Positions 14,832 to 24,544 of a stretch of 64,000 nt of DNA are shown piece by piece. The position numbers were made by a program, and so were the translations under genes. Numbering within the stretch: position 1 is the stretch's first letter; each line of letters starts with the position of its first letter. The stretch is from positions 4,638,257 to 4,702,256 of the forward strand of contig NC_020054.1 in assembly GCF_000331105.1 (NCBI RefSeq), read 5' to 3'. The notes under the pieces are model-generated. The model saw only the letters and a program-made list of their open reading frames with translations. It had not been told where the DNA came from and made no database searches. The stretch comes from Fibrella aestuarina BUZ 2. GTDB taxonomy: Bacteria > Bacteroidota > Bacteroidia > Cytophagales > Spirosomataceae.

Positions 14832-15464
14832 TCAATGTTGCAGAACCGCTTCTGCGATTGCTTCGGGCGAGTAGAACATCATCATATTGGGTTGGGCGGC
14901 CAGCACATCCGGGCGCGTATATCCCCAGGCAACACCACCGAAGGCCGTCGCTGCTTTTTGGGCCGCTTCCTTATCCCGCACTTCGTCGCCGATACAGAGC
15001 GTTTCCTCAGGCTTCACGTTTGCCTTCGCCATAGCCCGTTTAAACTTGTGCTGCTTCATAAAAAGCGAAGTGCCACATCCGTAATAACTGATCAGAGAGG
15101 CACTTTCATGTCCCAGCACCTGCCGGACGTTTTCCTCGCTGTTGGAGCTGACAATAGCCAGCTTAACCCCCTGAGTCGCCAGGTTTCGTAATAGCTCAGG
15201 TATACCGTCGAATAACCGGATCTGGTCAATATCACGCTTCATCAGCTGAATAAACGAGCGGGCAATAAGCGGCACCTTCCAGGCTGGCAGATTAGCCCGT
15301 TTCATCATCTGTCGGGCATCCAGCCCCCGCAGTCGATCCACATCCGTGGTATCAATTGTCGGGAAGCTGTACATCGTGGCCAACGTATTCATCGTCCGCA
15401 GGAAATAGGGAAATGAGTCGGCCAGGGTGCCGTCGAAGTCGAAGATAATCAGCTTGTAGGTCAT
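14832..15464 (-). CDS. HAD-superfamily hydrolase (phosphoglycolate phosphatase-like)
   Basis: This cytoplasmic phosphatase of 210 residues has all four HAD motifs: DFDGT (about 9-13, nucleophile Asp), SSN (about 105-107), the conserved Lys in KFKRAM (about 140) and GDE..D (about 158-162). A helical cap lies between motifs I and II. Length and cap suit small-molecule phosphatases such as Gph or PgmB types; the substrate cannot be told. Its stop codon abuts the terminase remnant, yet the protein looks complete. It is the first host-type gene after the island. Confidence 0.85.
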   Translation of the reverse strand: MTYKLIIFDFDGTLADSFPYFLRTMNTLATMYSFPTIDTTDVDRLRGLDARQMMKRANLPAWKVPLIARSFIQLMKRDIDQIRLFDGIPELLRNLATQGVKLAIVSSNSEENVRQVLGHESASLISYYGCGTSLFMKQHKFKRAMAKANVKPEETLCIGDEVRDKEAAQKAATAFGGVAWGYTRPDVLAAQPNMMMFYSPEAIAEAVLQH

Positions 15465-15823
15465 GATGGGGTACGTTCTCCGGGGTCAGTTCGCGGGTGT
15501 GGATCAGTCACAAAGCAAAGTTGACAAAAGAGACGACGTACCCAAACGCAGGTTTTCCTGAACTGACGGACTATGGGCTCGACCCAACGATTCCCCAGCA
15601 TCAATCGGTACGTATTGGTACCCGATCGGCCTGTACTATACCAGCGACCTTGGTCGAGCGCGCCACGGTTCGTTCCTCCAATGCGCGTCCATTGCTGTGT
15701 CGACCTGATTGTCGCTAGCCTTTGTCTCCTCACGGATGAAGTAATTCATCAGTTCCTTGCGTATAGTCTCGATTATATCAGGATTCGATTTATTTGCCAT
15801 CGCGTCCTGTTGTCAATGCGCTT
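15465..15823. other. Intergenic gap between divergent genes
   Basis: About 360 bases between the HAD gene (leftward) and the TraB-like gene (rightward). It should hold both promoters. I see no convincing coding frame or strong repeat. Two GGTACGT copies lie at about 15474 and 15609. Confidence 0.4.
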
Positions 15824-16789
15824 ATGACATTTCCTCAGCCTTTGCCTGCCACACCCGATCTACGCCGTCTGCTGCTGTTCGCTACGATCTGGTTCTTTGC
15901 TCACCCGTTGCTTGGCCAGCGAAGCAACAAAACGCCCTCGCCGATTACCCCTACGATTCTTTGGAAAATTAGCGGTAAAGACTGCCCGCGCCCCTCCTAT
16001 CTATTGGGGACCATGCACCTGTCCGATGCTGATTGGCTGTTTGCGTATCCGGCTGTGCAACAGGTCATTGACAATACCGAGACGATTCTAACCGAGGCGT
16101 ATACTACTGATACCACAAGATTGCCGTCAGCCGATGTTGCGAACCCGTTGAAAGCGTTGCCCTTGCTTAGCCGCAACCAATATCAACTGGTGGATTCCTT
16201 CTTCGTGGCCCGAGTGGGTGAAGGCATCACTGGCAATGCCGAAGCCGAAACCATGACCGTCGCGCAGCTTGGTGATGCGATTCTGTTGACGTTGGCGTCT
16301 CAAACCACAGGAACCAACGGTACCACCAAAACCATGGACCTGGACCTGTTCAACCGGTACAGGCAGTTGGGCCGGAAAGGCGATCGCCTGGATCGGGTGG
16401 CCGTCACCGCCTTTGATTCGACCACGATCGATGAGGCCAGGCAATACCTGGCTCGTTCATTGGCTTATATCGAAGGCAGCGACAAACCCGACTGGAACCC
16501 CTACCACCAGGCTGGCGTGCAACAAAGCATCGTTGGGTACAAGCAGATGCGGTTTGCTTATAAGCTCGATCAGCAGCCCCAACCCGAACAGGTATCACCC
16601 TATTTCGATTTTGTCCCCCTAAACGTGCGCAACCGCAATTGGCTGGGCAAGATCACCGCCACGATCGCCAGGCAACCTACGCTGATTGCCGTGGGAATGG
16701 CCCACTTGTTCTATAAAACCGGGCTGATCGTGTTGTTGCGTGAGCGTGGTTATCAGGTCGAACCCGTGTTGCTACAGAGCCGTAACTGA
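15824..16789 (+). CDS. TraB/GumN family protein, exported
   Basis: This 321-residue protein from ATG 15824 has a signal peptide (RRLLLFATIWFFAHPLLGQ) followed by LWKISGKDCPRPSYLLGTMH, the glycine-rich start and GT-x-H motif typical of the TraB/GumN (ChaN-related) fold. The C-terminus has the paired RQPTLIAVGMAHLFY motif (G-x-x-H). The family is thought to be metal-dependent hydrolases or proteases, but its role in Bacteroidota is unknown. An upstream TTG at 15794 is possible but would bury the signal peptide. Confidence 0.85.
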   Translation: MTFPQPLPATPDLRRLLLFATIWFFAHPLLGQRSNKTPSPITPTILWKISGKDCPRPSYLLGTMHLSDADWLFAYPAVQQVIDNTETILTEAYTTDTTRLPSADVANPLKALPLLSRNQYQLVDSFFVARVGEGITGNAEAETMTVAQLGDAILLTLASQTTGTNGTTKTMDLDLFNRYRQLGRKGDRLDRVAVTAFDSTTIDEARQYLARSLAYIEGSDKPDWNPYHQAGVQQSIVGYKQMRFAYKLDQQPQPEQVSPYFDFVPLNVRNRNWLGKITATIARQPTLIAVGMAHLFYKTGLIVLLRERGYQVEPVLLQSRN

Positions 16790-16883
16790 GGGTGTGATTT
16801 TGAGCCACCCGCTAGCCGTACGAAATAGTCTCCGACTCAGTAAGTAGAACGTGAACTAGAATCGGCTGTGCTCATCAATGAAA

Positions 16884-16913
16884 AAACCAGCTTCGCGTAA
16901 GAGAAGCTGGTTT
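16884..16913. terminator. Bidirectional terminator hairpin
   Basis: An 11-bp stem AAACCAGCTTC / GAAGCTGGTTT (16884-16894, 16903-16913) lies between convergent genes ending at 16789 and 16937. An A-run flanks the left arm and a short T-run the right. Confidence 0.75.
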
Positions 16914-16936
16914 CTAAAGAACATAATGCGGTGATG

Positions 16937-17758
16937 CTATTGCGGATTTTTCAGGAAGTACGGGCTACCATCATTGAAGAACAGGCGGGTATAGCCGTTG
17001 AGTTGCGTGGGCGTGCCGGCTGGATTTTCCAGGCCGTCGGTTCCCGAGTCGCCAGCGGCAAAGCAATAGCGGCGGCCGATGTCCCACGGATCGGCGAAAA
17101 AGCCCACGTCGGAGCGGAGCAGGATGTTGCGGCCCCGAACAATAAAGGCATCCCGACCTTGGCCAGCTTCATTGGTCACGTTCTGGCAAACCCACCATTT
17201 GTTGTCGAAATAACGGGCCTCGAGTAGGGCGTCTGGATCGGGCCCAAGCCAGCTGGCGATGTAAACGCGCGATTCTACCGTTCCACCCGAACCGAAACGG
17301 GGGCTACAACTCACCCGAAACGAATTGCCCGACGGCCCCGGCTCAAAACCGGCTGGTGCCTGAAACGTGCTGACGGTGAATCCCTGCGCATCACCGGGGT
17401 CCCCCTCGAAGCACTCGATCTGACTTTCGCTGTAGGCTTTGTTGGCGATATCGCCCCGCCGTAGAAATTCTTTGCCCCGGATATAGAACTCGTTATCGCC
17501 GAAGATCTGCGCGACGTATTGGTTGTTGCCGTTGATCAACACCTGCAACCGGCTGCCCGTAACCGTCCAGGTACCCAGAAATTTGCCGTTGGTAAAGCCG
17601 CCGCAACCAGCCTGATCGAGCCGTCCACTGCGGCCTACCGATGCATTTGGTTTGACTGCCGCATCCTGCTGACGGTCGCAACTGACGGGGATAGTGAGCA
17701 TCCCGCCCAGTAGAAGATAGGCGCCGATCCGTATCAGGCCTGTTTTGTAGCTGTTCAT
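16937..17758 (-). CDS. Lipoprotein of unknown function
   Basis: From ATG 17758 (MNSYKTG) the 273-residue product has a lipoprotein signal ending IPVSC. The mature part is cysteine-containing and rich in G, N, F and D. It has several beta-type segments (FLGTWTVTGSRLQVLINGNN, AQIFGDNEFYIRGKEFL) and two similar halves with YIxxxW/FIVRGRNILLRSDV patterns. It is probably anchored in the outer membrane or periplasm. No family was recognised. An upstream start at 17791 is less likely because it would displace the signal. Confidence 0.7.
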   Translation of the reverse strand: MNSYKTGLIRIGAYLLLGGMLTIPVSCDRQQDAAVKPNASVGRSGRLDQAGCGGFTNGKFLGTWTVTGSRLQVLINGNNQYVAQIFGDNEFYIRGKEFLRRGDIANKAYSESQIECFEGDPGDAQGFTVSTFQAPAGFEPGPSGNSFRVSCSPRFGSGGTVESRVYIASWLGPDPDALLEARYFDNKWWVCQNVTNEAGQGRDAFIVRGRNILLRSDVGFFADPWDIGRRYCFAAGDSGTDGLENPAGTPTQLNGYTRLFFNDGSPYFLKNPQ

Positions 17759-18045
17759 AAACGATACATTGAGTGTTTGATAACTCAACAAAAGTCTATT
17801 TCATCTACAGGTAATACAATCGGCAAATTCACTGATTTTACGTGGAGCCGCTAAGGGCATTCCACTACCAGTGCGGGATCGGGCCAAGTTAACTGTAAAT
17901 TGTTGCCGGTAGCTAGATCCCTATTTTGCCTTATGTGGCCCAACGCCACACAAGGCCGGATGCTGCGTTGTTTTCTCGATCCGTTGCAGCTTCGCCATTT
18001 TTCCTATGCCGAAAAAGCCGCAGGTTCAGGTATAAACCGGTCGCT

Positions 18046-18537
18046 CTACTTCTTGACGCAGTTACAGCTTACATCAGAGTTGCTAACCTGCGTTTGGTGC
18101 CCATTGGCCCCAACGATGCTGTAATTCGCGGAGTTCAGGGTGATAGACAGGGTTTTGTTGTCCAGTCGGCCATTACCTGAATAATAATTTGACAGGTACG
18201 TGGTAATTCCTCCTGTGGTGTAGCTGGTCGCTATCTCAAACTGGGGAATGATAACCGATTCACCGGCAAGCGTCAGCGGGAATGTAAGTTCGCCGCTGCC
18301 CTGCTGTGTAGTCAGGCTAAGTTGCAGCGATCGCTCGCCGGTTTCAGTCATTTTGCCACTATAGGTCTTGGTTTCAACTTGTTCACTGGCTTCGGCTAGC
18401 CGGGCTGTCTTGTTGACTAACGTGCAGTCGTACGTTCCTACGTAAGCGGCGGTTGGGTTAACAGTGGGTTCTACGTGGCAACTGGTCAGTGAAAGTGAGA
18501 TAGCACTACAAGCGATTAGGTAAGCGTACAAGCGCAT
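18046..18537 (-). CDS. Small lipoprotein of unknown function
   Basis: This 163-residue protein has a lipobox LTSC at about 17-20 and a mature domain of beta strands (YVGTYDCTLVNKT, SLQLSLTTQQGSGELTFPL). It ends CNCVKK. The AAYVGTYD start and strand pattern resemble small lipocalin-like or META-like Bacteroidota lipoproteins, but this is not certain. It stands alone, with a 250-base gap on the left. Confidence 0.7.
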   Translation of the reverse strand: MRLYAYLIACSAISLSLTSCHVEPTVNPTAAYVGTYDCTLVNKTARLAEASEQVETKTYSGKMTETGERSLQLSLTTQQGSGELTFPLTLAGESVIIPQFEIATSYTTGGITTYLSNYYSGNGRLDNKTLSITLNSANYSIVGANGHQTQVSNSDVSCNCVKK

Positions 18538-18814
18538 GGTGGTATGTATTGGCTAAGTTGAAGAAAGCGATAGACCGATATGTGCGCTAAGGAACTACGT
18601 GTATTACTCAATAGAAATCCTCAACAAACTATCTGACACTATAGACATTTACACCCAGCCAAAAGTCACCATGAAATGCAATAGTTATTTTCTATAGTAA
18701 ATCTACTTAGCACCCTTTCGATCGTTTATAAACAGCGCTTCAGCGACGGCAAACATTAGCAACCCAATTCCAATACAGGTACTGACTGACCGCGCGTTCT
18801 CGAGCGGGCTAGAC

Positions 18815-18849
18815 AAAAAAACGCCCGACACCTTAACAGGGCCGGGCGT
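18815..18849 (-). terminator. Terminator of the class III glutamine synthetase gene
   Basis: Stem ACGCCCG (18821-18827) / CGGGCGT (18843-18849) has an A-run on its left that becomes a U-tract in the leftward transcript, just after the stop at 18877. The remaining gap, 18538-18814, shows no gene. Confidence 0.75.
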
Positions 18850-18876
18850 AACTACCTACTAACCAAAGCCATATGG

Positions 18877-21066
18877 CTACTTAACAAACAGCAGCTCACG
18901 GTATTTGACCAATGGCCAGTCTTCGTCGTCGATGAGCAGTTCGAGTTTATCGACCTCGTAACGGATGACGTCGAAATACTCTTTGACTTCCGTCGCGTAC
19001 AGCCGCGCCATTTCCGTTGTGTCAGGTACGTTGTTGGCCCGTTTGCGGGCGTCGATCATCGCTTCCACATTCTTCTTGATCGTCACGACCCGGCTCGACA
19101 GTTCGCGGATGATGCCTTTCACTGGTTGGGCTTCGTTGACCATGTCCAGATCGACCAGCGACTTGGCCGTGCTGGTGAGTTGATTCATGTATTTCAGCGC
19201 CGTCGATACCACATGGTTGATGGCCAGATCGCCCATCACGCGTGACTCGATCTGCACGTTCTTGATGTACTTCTCCAGCTCGATCTCGTAGCGGGCTTCC
19301 ACTTCAGCGTGGTTCATGATGCCCATCCGCTCAAACAGGGCCAACGAGTCGGGTTGGGTGTAGACGTTGAGCGCCTCGGGCGTCGAGCGGATGTTGGAAA
19401 GGCCGCGCTTTTCGGCCTCGGCGACCCAATCGTTCGAGTATCCATTGCCTTCAAACAAGATGCGTTTCGACGCGCGGTAATACTGCTTCAGCACCTCCAC
19501 CACAGCCAGTTCTTTCTTGTCGAACTGCTCCAGCTGGGCCTCAAGGTCTTTGCGGAACTGCACCAGTTGGTTGGCCACGATGGTGTTGAGCACGATCATG
19601 GTCGAGGCGGAGTTGGCCCCACCACCCACGGCCCTGAACTCGAACTTGTTGCCCGTAAAGGCGAAGGGCGACGTCCGGTTGCGATCGGTATTGTCACGAA
19701 TCAGGGCGGGTACGCGGTTCAGCCCGAGTTTGTAATAGACATTGTCGCCTTTATTGAGCGCAATTTCCGACTTGTTGTCGAGGTCTTCCAGCGCCTTCGT
19801 GAGCGTTTCGCCCAAGAAAATCGACATAATGGCGGGCGGGGCTTCATTGGCCCCCAGCCGGTACTCGTTGCCCGCCGAGGCGATGCTTGCCCGGAGCAGA
19901 TCGGCGTGGTCGTGAACGGCTTTGACCACGTTGACCACAAACGTAATGAACCGCAGCGTTTCTTTGGGCTTACTGCTGGGCGCCAGCAAGTTAATGCCCG
20001 TATCGGTGGCCAGTGCCCAGTTGTTGTGCTTGCCCGACCCGTTGATGCCTGCAAACGGTTTTTCGTGAAACAACACCTTGAAACTGTGTTTCTCGGCCAC
20101 TTTATCCATCAGGTCCATCAACAGCGCGTTGTGGTCGATGGCGAGGTTGACCTCCTCGAAGGTCGGGGCCACTTCAAACTGACCGGGGGCCACTTCGTTG
20201 TGCCGGGTACGTACCGGAATGCCCAGTTTGAGCGCTTCAAACTCAAAATCGACCATAAACGCGTTGACGCGCGGCGGTATGGAGCCAAAATAATGGTCTT
20301 CGAGTTGCTGCCCCCGCGCCGGCTGATGGCCAAACACGGTGCGGCCCGCCATGACCAGATCGGGGCGGGCGACATAGAGGGCTTTGTCGACCAGAAAATA
20401 TTCCTGCTCCACGCCCAGCGTCGGGATCACCTTGTCGATGTTGCGGTCGAAATACTGGCAGACGGCGGTGGCGGCTTTATCGAGCGCCGCCAAGGATTTG
20501 AGCAGCGGCGTTTTGTAGTCGAGCGCCTCGCCGGTGTACGAGATAAACACCGACGGAATACAGAGCGTCTTGCCGCCCGCGCCGTTGTCCATCAGGAAAG
20601 CCGGCGACGACGGGTCCCAGCCCGTGTAGCCGCGGGCCTCGAAGGTGTTGCGCAGCCCACCGCTTGGAAACGACGAGGCGTCGGGTTCCTGCTGCACGAG
20701 CGCTGAGCCCTTGAACTTCTCGATAGCTTTGCCGTCGGAGGCCAGGTCGAAAAACGAATCGTGTTTTTCGGCTGTCGAGCCGGTGAGCGGCTGAAACCAG
20801 TGGGTGTAGTGAGTCGCGCCTTTGCTGAGGGCCCACGACCGCATGGCGTTAGCGACCTCATCGGCAATGTCGCGGTCGATGCGGGCGTTGTTGTCGATGG
20901 CCTCGGTGATGCGTTTGTAGGCATCGGCCGACAGCAACGTCCGCATGGTTTCTTTATTGAAGGTGTAGATGCCGTAGTAATCAGCGATGCGCTCAGCGGG
21001 GGGCGCTACCGGGATAGCCTGCCGATTCTGGGCGGTAGTGAGGGCGGAAAAGCGAAGGTTGGCCAT
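18877..21066 (-). CDS. glnN: Glutamine synthetase type III
   Basis: ATP-dependent ligation of ammonia to glutamate. At 729 residues it has the length of GSIII, much longer than GSI or GSII. Signature segments include the N-terminal FGIY-type GIYTFN, the LGVEQEYFLVD metal/glutamate site (about 220), TRHNEVAPGQFEVAP (about 283-297) and GSGKHNNWAL (about 345). The class is common in Bacteroidota. It lies 2.5 kb from a class II enzyme gene in the same direction, so this cell has at least two unrelated GS classes. Start at ATG 21066 fits the family. Confidence 0.95.
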   Translation of the reverse strand: MANLRFSALTTAQNRQAIPVAPPAERIADYYGIYTFNKETMRTLLSADAYKRITEAIDNNARIDRDIADEVANAMRSWALSKGATHYTHWFQPLTGSTAEKHDSFFDLASDGKAIEKFKGSALVQQEPDASSFPSGGLRNTFEARGYTGWDPSSPAFLMDNGAGGKTLCIPSVFISYTGEALDYKTPLLKSLAALDKAATAVCQYFDRNIDKVIPTLGVEQEYFLVDKALYVARPDLVMAGRTVFGHQPARGQQLEDHYFGSIPPRVNAFMVDFEFEALKLGIPVRTRHNEVAPGQFEVAPTFEEVNLAIDHNALLMDLMDKVAEKHSFKVLFHEKPFAGINGSGKHNNWALATDTGINLLAPSSKPKETLRFITFVVNVVKAVHDHADLLRASIASAGNEYRLGANEAPPAIMSIFLGETLTKALEDLDNKSEIALNKGDNVYYKLGLNRVPALIRDNTDRNRTSPFAFTGNKFEFRAVGGGANSASTMIVLNTIVANQLVQFRKDLEAQLEQFDKKELAVVEVLKQYYRASKRILFEGNGYSNDWVAEAEKRGLSNIRSTPEALNVYTQPDSLALFERMGIMNHAEVEARYEIELEKYIKNVQIESRVMGDLAINHVVSTALKYMNQLTSTAKSLVDLDMVNEAQPVKGIIRELSSRVVTIKKNVEAMIDARKRANNVPDTTEMARLYATEVKEYFDVIRYEVDKLELLIDDEDWPLVKYRELLFVK

Positions 21067-21398
21067 TGGGTACGTTCAAAAGTGGTGGTCCGGTCTTCAA
21101 CGGCCTCTACCGACTGTATGCGCTGGGAAAACGATCCCTCGACGACATACCGGGTTTTGTATTTTGGCTATTGACTATTGGACTGATCGACTCCAAACAT
21201 ACAAAGCATAGCTATACAAACCACAGCCATACCCGAGCTGTGTCGGCCTGCTCGTTGAGCCATCGGTTCCTCCCCCTGCCCTTATTCGCTCCCGATGACA
21301 GACTCATCGGCCCGATCTGCGCCAAAAAATAGCGGGAACCGGGGGGACTCAATCAGAATGCACCCTGGGTTTTATCCCAAAACGCCCTTCGTAGCGCC
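21067..21398. other. Upstream region of glnN, no gene seen
   Basis: This 330-base gap should contain the glnN promoter. No convincing coding frame was found. One GGTACGT copy lies at 21070. Confidence 0.35.
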
Positions 21399-21520
21399 TC
21401 ACCCGGTTAGCGCCCTTTTCTTGCAGCGCAATTGTGTAGGGCAACCCACCTCCCCGAAAAGCAGGCCGTAGTTCAGTCCATCTTTAATCATGGGCACGTT
21501 GATCGAAGGTGGTGTGAAGT
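21399..21520 (-). pseudogene. Possible gene remnant
   Basis: Immediately downstream of the DUF2807 gene the minus strand can be read as ADFTPPSINVPMIKDGLN then YGLLFGE, which looks like real protein sequence. It has no start codon and ends at 21399 after about 40 codons. It may be a leftover C-terminal or internal piece of a surface or outer-membrane protein. Evidence is only the protein-like appearance. Confidence 0.2.
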
Positions 21521-21524
21521 CGGC

Positions 21525-22187
21525 TTATTCGCTTGTTACCGTGCTGCCGCCGCTTAGGTTCTGATTTAGTTGCGGGGTTCCTTTGTAGTAGAGGCGACTG
21601 CCCCCGGAAGCCGTTATCGTCAACGTACCTGACGCGGCCACCCGTGCCTCACTCCCACCCGACAAAGCCACGGTGGCGTCGGTAACGGGCGTACTGTAGC
21701 CCTCAAAACGGGAGCCTCCCGTGAGCGTCAGCAGCAGCTTTTGCACGGTGCTACTCAGCGTAACCGATGAACCACCTGACTGGCTGATCGGCAACGTACC
21801 TGTCGTAAAGCCAGCTATCGTGGCGGCTACGCCCCCTGAAAAGTCGGCCCCGGTCAGTGTTGGCATCGTGATGTCGACGGTACCGATAGCTGATTTACTG
21901 GCTTTATTGCGAATCTCGACCACCAACGTGTTGCTAGATTGCGTCACCGACAGAGTACGCTCATCCACTGAAGGCACCGAAATAAGTACCTGCCGGGCCG
22001 TGCCCTGACGAATTGTCGTCCGGAAGCCACTGCCAATCTGGACATTCGTGAACGTATTGAATTGCGAAAAGTCCTTTACGGGCGTCAACGTTTCGTCCGT
22101 GGCGCTACAACTCGCCAGGAGTAGCGTAGTCAGGGTAATCAGGCCATAACGTTGGTTGCTTAAAAAAGCGCGGCAAATGCGTGACAT
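21525..22187 (-). CDS. Head-GIN domain (DUF2807) lipoprotein
   Basis: From ATG 22187 (MSRICRAF) the 220-residue product has a lipobox LLASC and then one auto-transporter-like adhesin head-GIN domain. FNTFTNVQIGSGFRTTIRQG leads, followed by repeated strand-turn units ending in SGGS/TGGS (SQSGGSSV, LTGGSRFEG, LSGGSEAR, ASGGSRLYY, LSGGSTV). These short repeats are typical of the beta-helical GIN domain. Surface or periplasmic location is expected; function is unknown. Confidence 0.85.
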   Translation of the reverse strand: MSRICRAFLSNQRYGLITLTTLLLASCSATDETLTPVKDFSQFNTFTNVQIGSGFRTTIRQGTARQVLISVPSVDERTLSVTQSSNTLVVEIRNKASKSAIGTVDITMPTLTGADFSGGVAATIAGFTTGTLPISQSGGSSVTLSSTVQKLLLTLTGGSRFEGYSTPVTDATVALSGGSEARVAASGTLTITASGGSRLYYKGTPQLNQNLSGGSTVTSE

Positions 22188-22314
22188 AACTGAATGCTTG
22201 TTGATAAACGCCGCAAAGCTAGGGCAGGCCAACAGGTCTGGCCAGCGGCAAGTCGTCCAGCCGACCCGGTACATCAACAGATTGGCTTTAAGCGCAAGAA
22301 TTCAGACGCCGATG

Positions 22315-23460
22315 TTAAGATACTGGACTTTGTTTCGCCCGATACTGAGAGGGCGTTTGACCGGTCAGGCGTTTAAAAGCAGCCTGATATGTCGATTTGG
22401 CCCCGAAGCCGGCTTCCAAACCTAACCCTTCCAGGGTGTAATGACGGTAGGCGGGATCGGTCATCAGCCGCTTAACGGCGTCGACCCGGTACGTGTTGAC
22501 CAGATCGATGAACCCCGCCGGTTGAAACTGATTGATGATGCGGGACAAATAAGGAGGTGAAACTGACAGCCGCTCGGCCACATCGGCAAGCTTCAGGTTC
22601 GGTTGCCGGTACAGTTGTTCGCTTTCGAGCAGTTCGATCATCCGCTGGTAGAGCTGTGCCTGCGCCGATGGAGTCTCGGCGGGAATCGGGGGCTGCTCCG
22701 TCATTGCTGGCGGTGAGGTACGTTCGTGCCGGATGAACCCCCAGATACCGGCAAACAGCAGAAAGAGACTACTGCTGATCCCCAGTGGATAATAGTTTTC
22801 CCGGCCAGGCCGGAAGCCGAGCAGGCTGACCGCAGTCGGGAACAGGGCCAGTATCACCAGCATGCTTAGTCCAGCCCAGAGCCGGTAAAACCACTGATGC
22901 ATCGCGCGCTGGTCAGGCCCATCGGCAGATTGCTTACACAGGCTGATGACGTTATACAACACCAGGCAACTAACGATCACGATTGGCAGTGCGGTGAGCG
23001 TGAGCCAGTTCCGTACGCCTTTGGCAAAAGCAAAAACAGTGCTGTCGATAGACTGCTGGTAGAGGGCGGCCCCGGCCGGCAACAGGTAAAGCGCCACTTC
23101 TAACCCCGCGCCAACCATCAGAAAGCGCCGGAATGTGCTGAACCGGCCCGCCGCCCCCGATACACTATACACGTAGCTATAGAGCAGGTAAACTGGCAAC
23201 AGTATCAGGTTCATTGGCAGCAGTATCAATACCTTCCAGCCCAGCTGCCATTTGGTCCAGTAAAGCCACATGTAGATATTGTTGAGCGCATGCACGGCGA
23301 GGGCCCAACCCAGGTATCGACTGCCTGACACAGGGGTACGTCGAAAGGCATGCACCAGCCCAATCAGCAAGCCTTGGAGGCCACCAAGTAGAATGACTAA
23401 CTGGATGAACGTTGTCAGCACGGTGCGTTGCGCCTGGTTGTTGACAAAAGTAACGCACAC
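22315..23460 (-). CDS. Membrane-bound AraC-family regulator
   Basis: This 381-residue protein has about seven hydrophobic segments in the first 255 residues (for example 15-35, 48-66, 72-92, 145-168). It ends in an AraC-type double HTH (about 290-375: LKLADVAERLSVSPPYLSRI ... LEGLGLEAGFGAKSTYQAAF). The architecture is a membrane sensor fused to a DNA-binding domain, common in Bacteroidota. It lies downstream of the class II glutamine synthetase but is separated by a terminator. Targets unknown. Confidence 0.85.
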   Translation of the reverse strand: MCVTFVNNQAQRTVLTTFIQLVILLGGLQGLLIGLVHAFRRTPVSGSRYLGWALAVHALNNIYMWLYWTKWQLGWKVLILLPMNLILLPVYLLYSYVYSVSGAAGRFSTFRRFLMVGAGLEVALYLLPAGAALYQQSIDSTVFAFAKGVRNWLTLTALPIVIVSCLVLYNVISLCKQSADGPDQRAMHQWFYRLWAGLSMLVILALFPTAVSLLGFRPGRENYYPLGISSSLFLLFAGIWGFIRHERTSPPAMTEQPPIPAETPSAQAQLYQRMIELLESEQLYRQPNLKLADVAERLSVSPPYLSRIINQFQPAGFIDLVNTYRVDAVKRLMTDPAYRHYTLEGLGLEAGFGAKSTYQAAFKRLTGQTPSQYRAKQSPVS

Positions 23461-23466
23461 CTATAA

Positions 23467-23498
23467 AAAACGGCCTATCATCGCTGACAGGCCGTTTT
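23467..23498 (-). terminator. Terminator after the class II glutamine synthetase
   Basis: A perfect stem AAAACGGCCT (23467-23476) / AGGCCGTTTT (23489-23498) lies 24 bp past the stop at 23522. It also overlaps the leader of the AraC-type gene starting at 23460. Confidence 0.75.
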
Positions 23499-23521
23499 GA
23501 TTCACAGGTTGTACGCTGAAT

Positions 23522-24544
23522 TTAGGCGGGTACTTGCGCTGATTTCACCGTCGTGATAATCCGGGCAGCTACTTTATAAGGATCGGCAGCCGAGTTGGGG
23601 CGGCGATCTTCGAGCCAGCCTTTCCAGCCGCGTTCTACAGTAGCGATGGGGATACGGATCGACGCACCCCGGTCTGAGATACCGAACGAGAACTGATCGA
23701 TCGACTGCGTCTCGTGTTTGCCGGTGAGGCGGAGGTGGTTGTCGGCACCGTAAACTTCGATGTGCTCTTTCACCACCGGGCGGAAGGCTTCGCAGATGGT
23801 ATCGTACACTTCTTTCGAACCGGCCGTACGCAGCGTTGAGTTCGAGAAGTTGGCGTGCATACCTGAGCCGTTCCAGTCGGCGTCGACACCCAGGGGCTTG
23901 CAATGCCAGTTGATCCAGACACCGTATTCTTCACCGATGCGCTCCAGCAGGTAACGGGCCACCCAGATCTGGTCACCAGCTTCGCGGGCACCTTTGGCAA
24001 AAATCTGGAATTCCCACTGACCGGGGGCTACTTCGGCGTTGATGCCTTCTACGTTCAGACCGGCTTCGAGGCACACGTCGAGGTGTTCTTCGATGATGTT
24101 GCGGCCAAACGCGTTCTTTGCCCCTACCGAGCAGTAGTATGGACCTTGCGGACCGGGTTCGCCCTCTTCGGGGAAGCCCAGCGGCTTGTTGGTTTCGGTG
24201 TTGTAAAGGAAGTACTCCTGCTCGAAACCAAACCAGAAATCGTTGTCGTCGTCTTCGATCGTGGCGCGGCCGTTGGTGGCGTGGGGGGTACCATCGGCGT
24301 TCAGTACTTCACACATGACCAGGAAGCCATTCTTACGCTGCGGGTCAGGGCAGATGAAAACGGGCTTCAGCAGGCAGTCTGATGAGCCACCGGGAGCCTG
24401 TTCGGTCGATGAGCCGTCGAACGACCACATGGGGCAATCGTCGAGCTTACCTGAAAAATCAGCTTCAATTTTGGTTTTTGAACGCAGGCTTTGGGTGGGC
24501 TTATAACCATCGAGCCAGATGTACTCCAACTTGGACTTTGCCAT
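23522..24544 (-). CDS. Glutamine synthetase class II (eukaryotic-type)
   Basis: This 340-residue product from ATG 24544 (MAKSKLEYIWLDG) matches the compact GSII class. It has KLEYIWLDGY and the MWSFDGSST substrate loop, the metal-binding FGFEQEYFLY, VAPGQWEFQI, the ADWNGSGMHANFSNS ATP site and the C-terminal RIPI segment. The longer frame to 24601 is unlikely because the family starts at MAKSK. It makes glutamine from glutamate and ammonia in the cytoplasm. With the GSIII gene nearby, the two enzymes may be used under different nitrogen conditions. Confidence 0.95.
   Translation of the reverse strand: MAKSKLEYIWLDGYKPTQSLRSKTKIEADFSGKLDDCPMWSFDGSSTEQAPGGSSDCLLKPVFICPDPQRKNGFLVMCEVLNADGTPHATNGRATIEDDDNDFWFGFEQEYFLYNTETNKPLGFPEEGEPGPQGPYYCSVGAKNAFGRNIIEEHLDVCLEAGLNVEGINAEVAPGQWEFQIFAKGAREAGDQIWVARYLLERIGEEYGVWINWHCKPLGVDADWNGSGMHANFSNSTLRTAGSKEVYDTICEAFRPVVKEHIEVYGADNHLRLTGKHETQSIDQFSFGISDRGASIRIPIATVERGWKGWLEDRRPNSAADPYKVAARIITTVKSAQVPA

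Noticed and set aside
19309..20706. 465-residue plus-strand frame across glnN
   Set aside because: Antisense shadow of glutamine synthetase III in a GC-rich gene; no family features.
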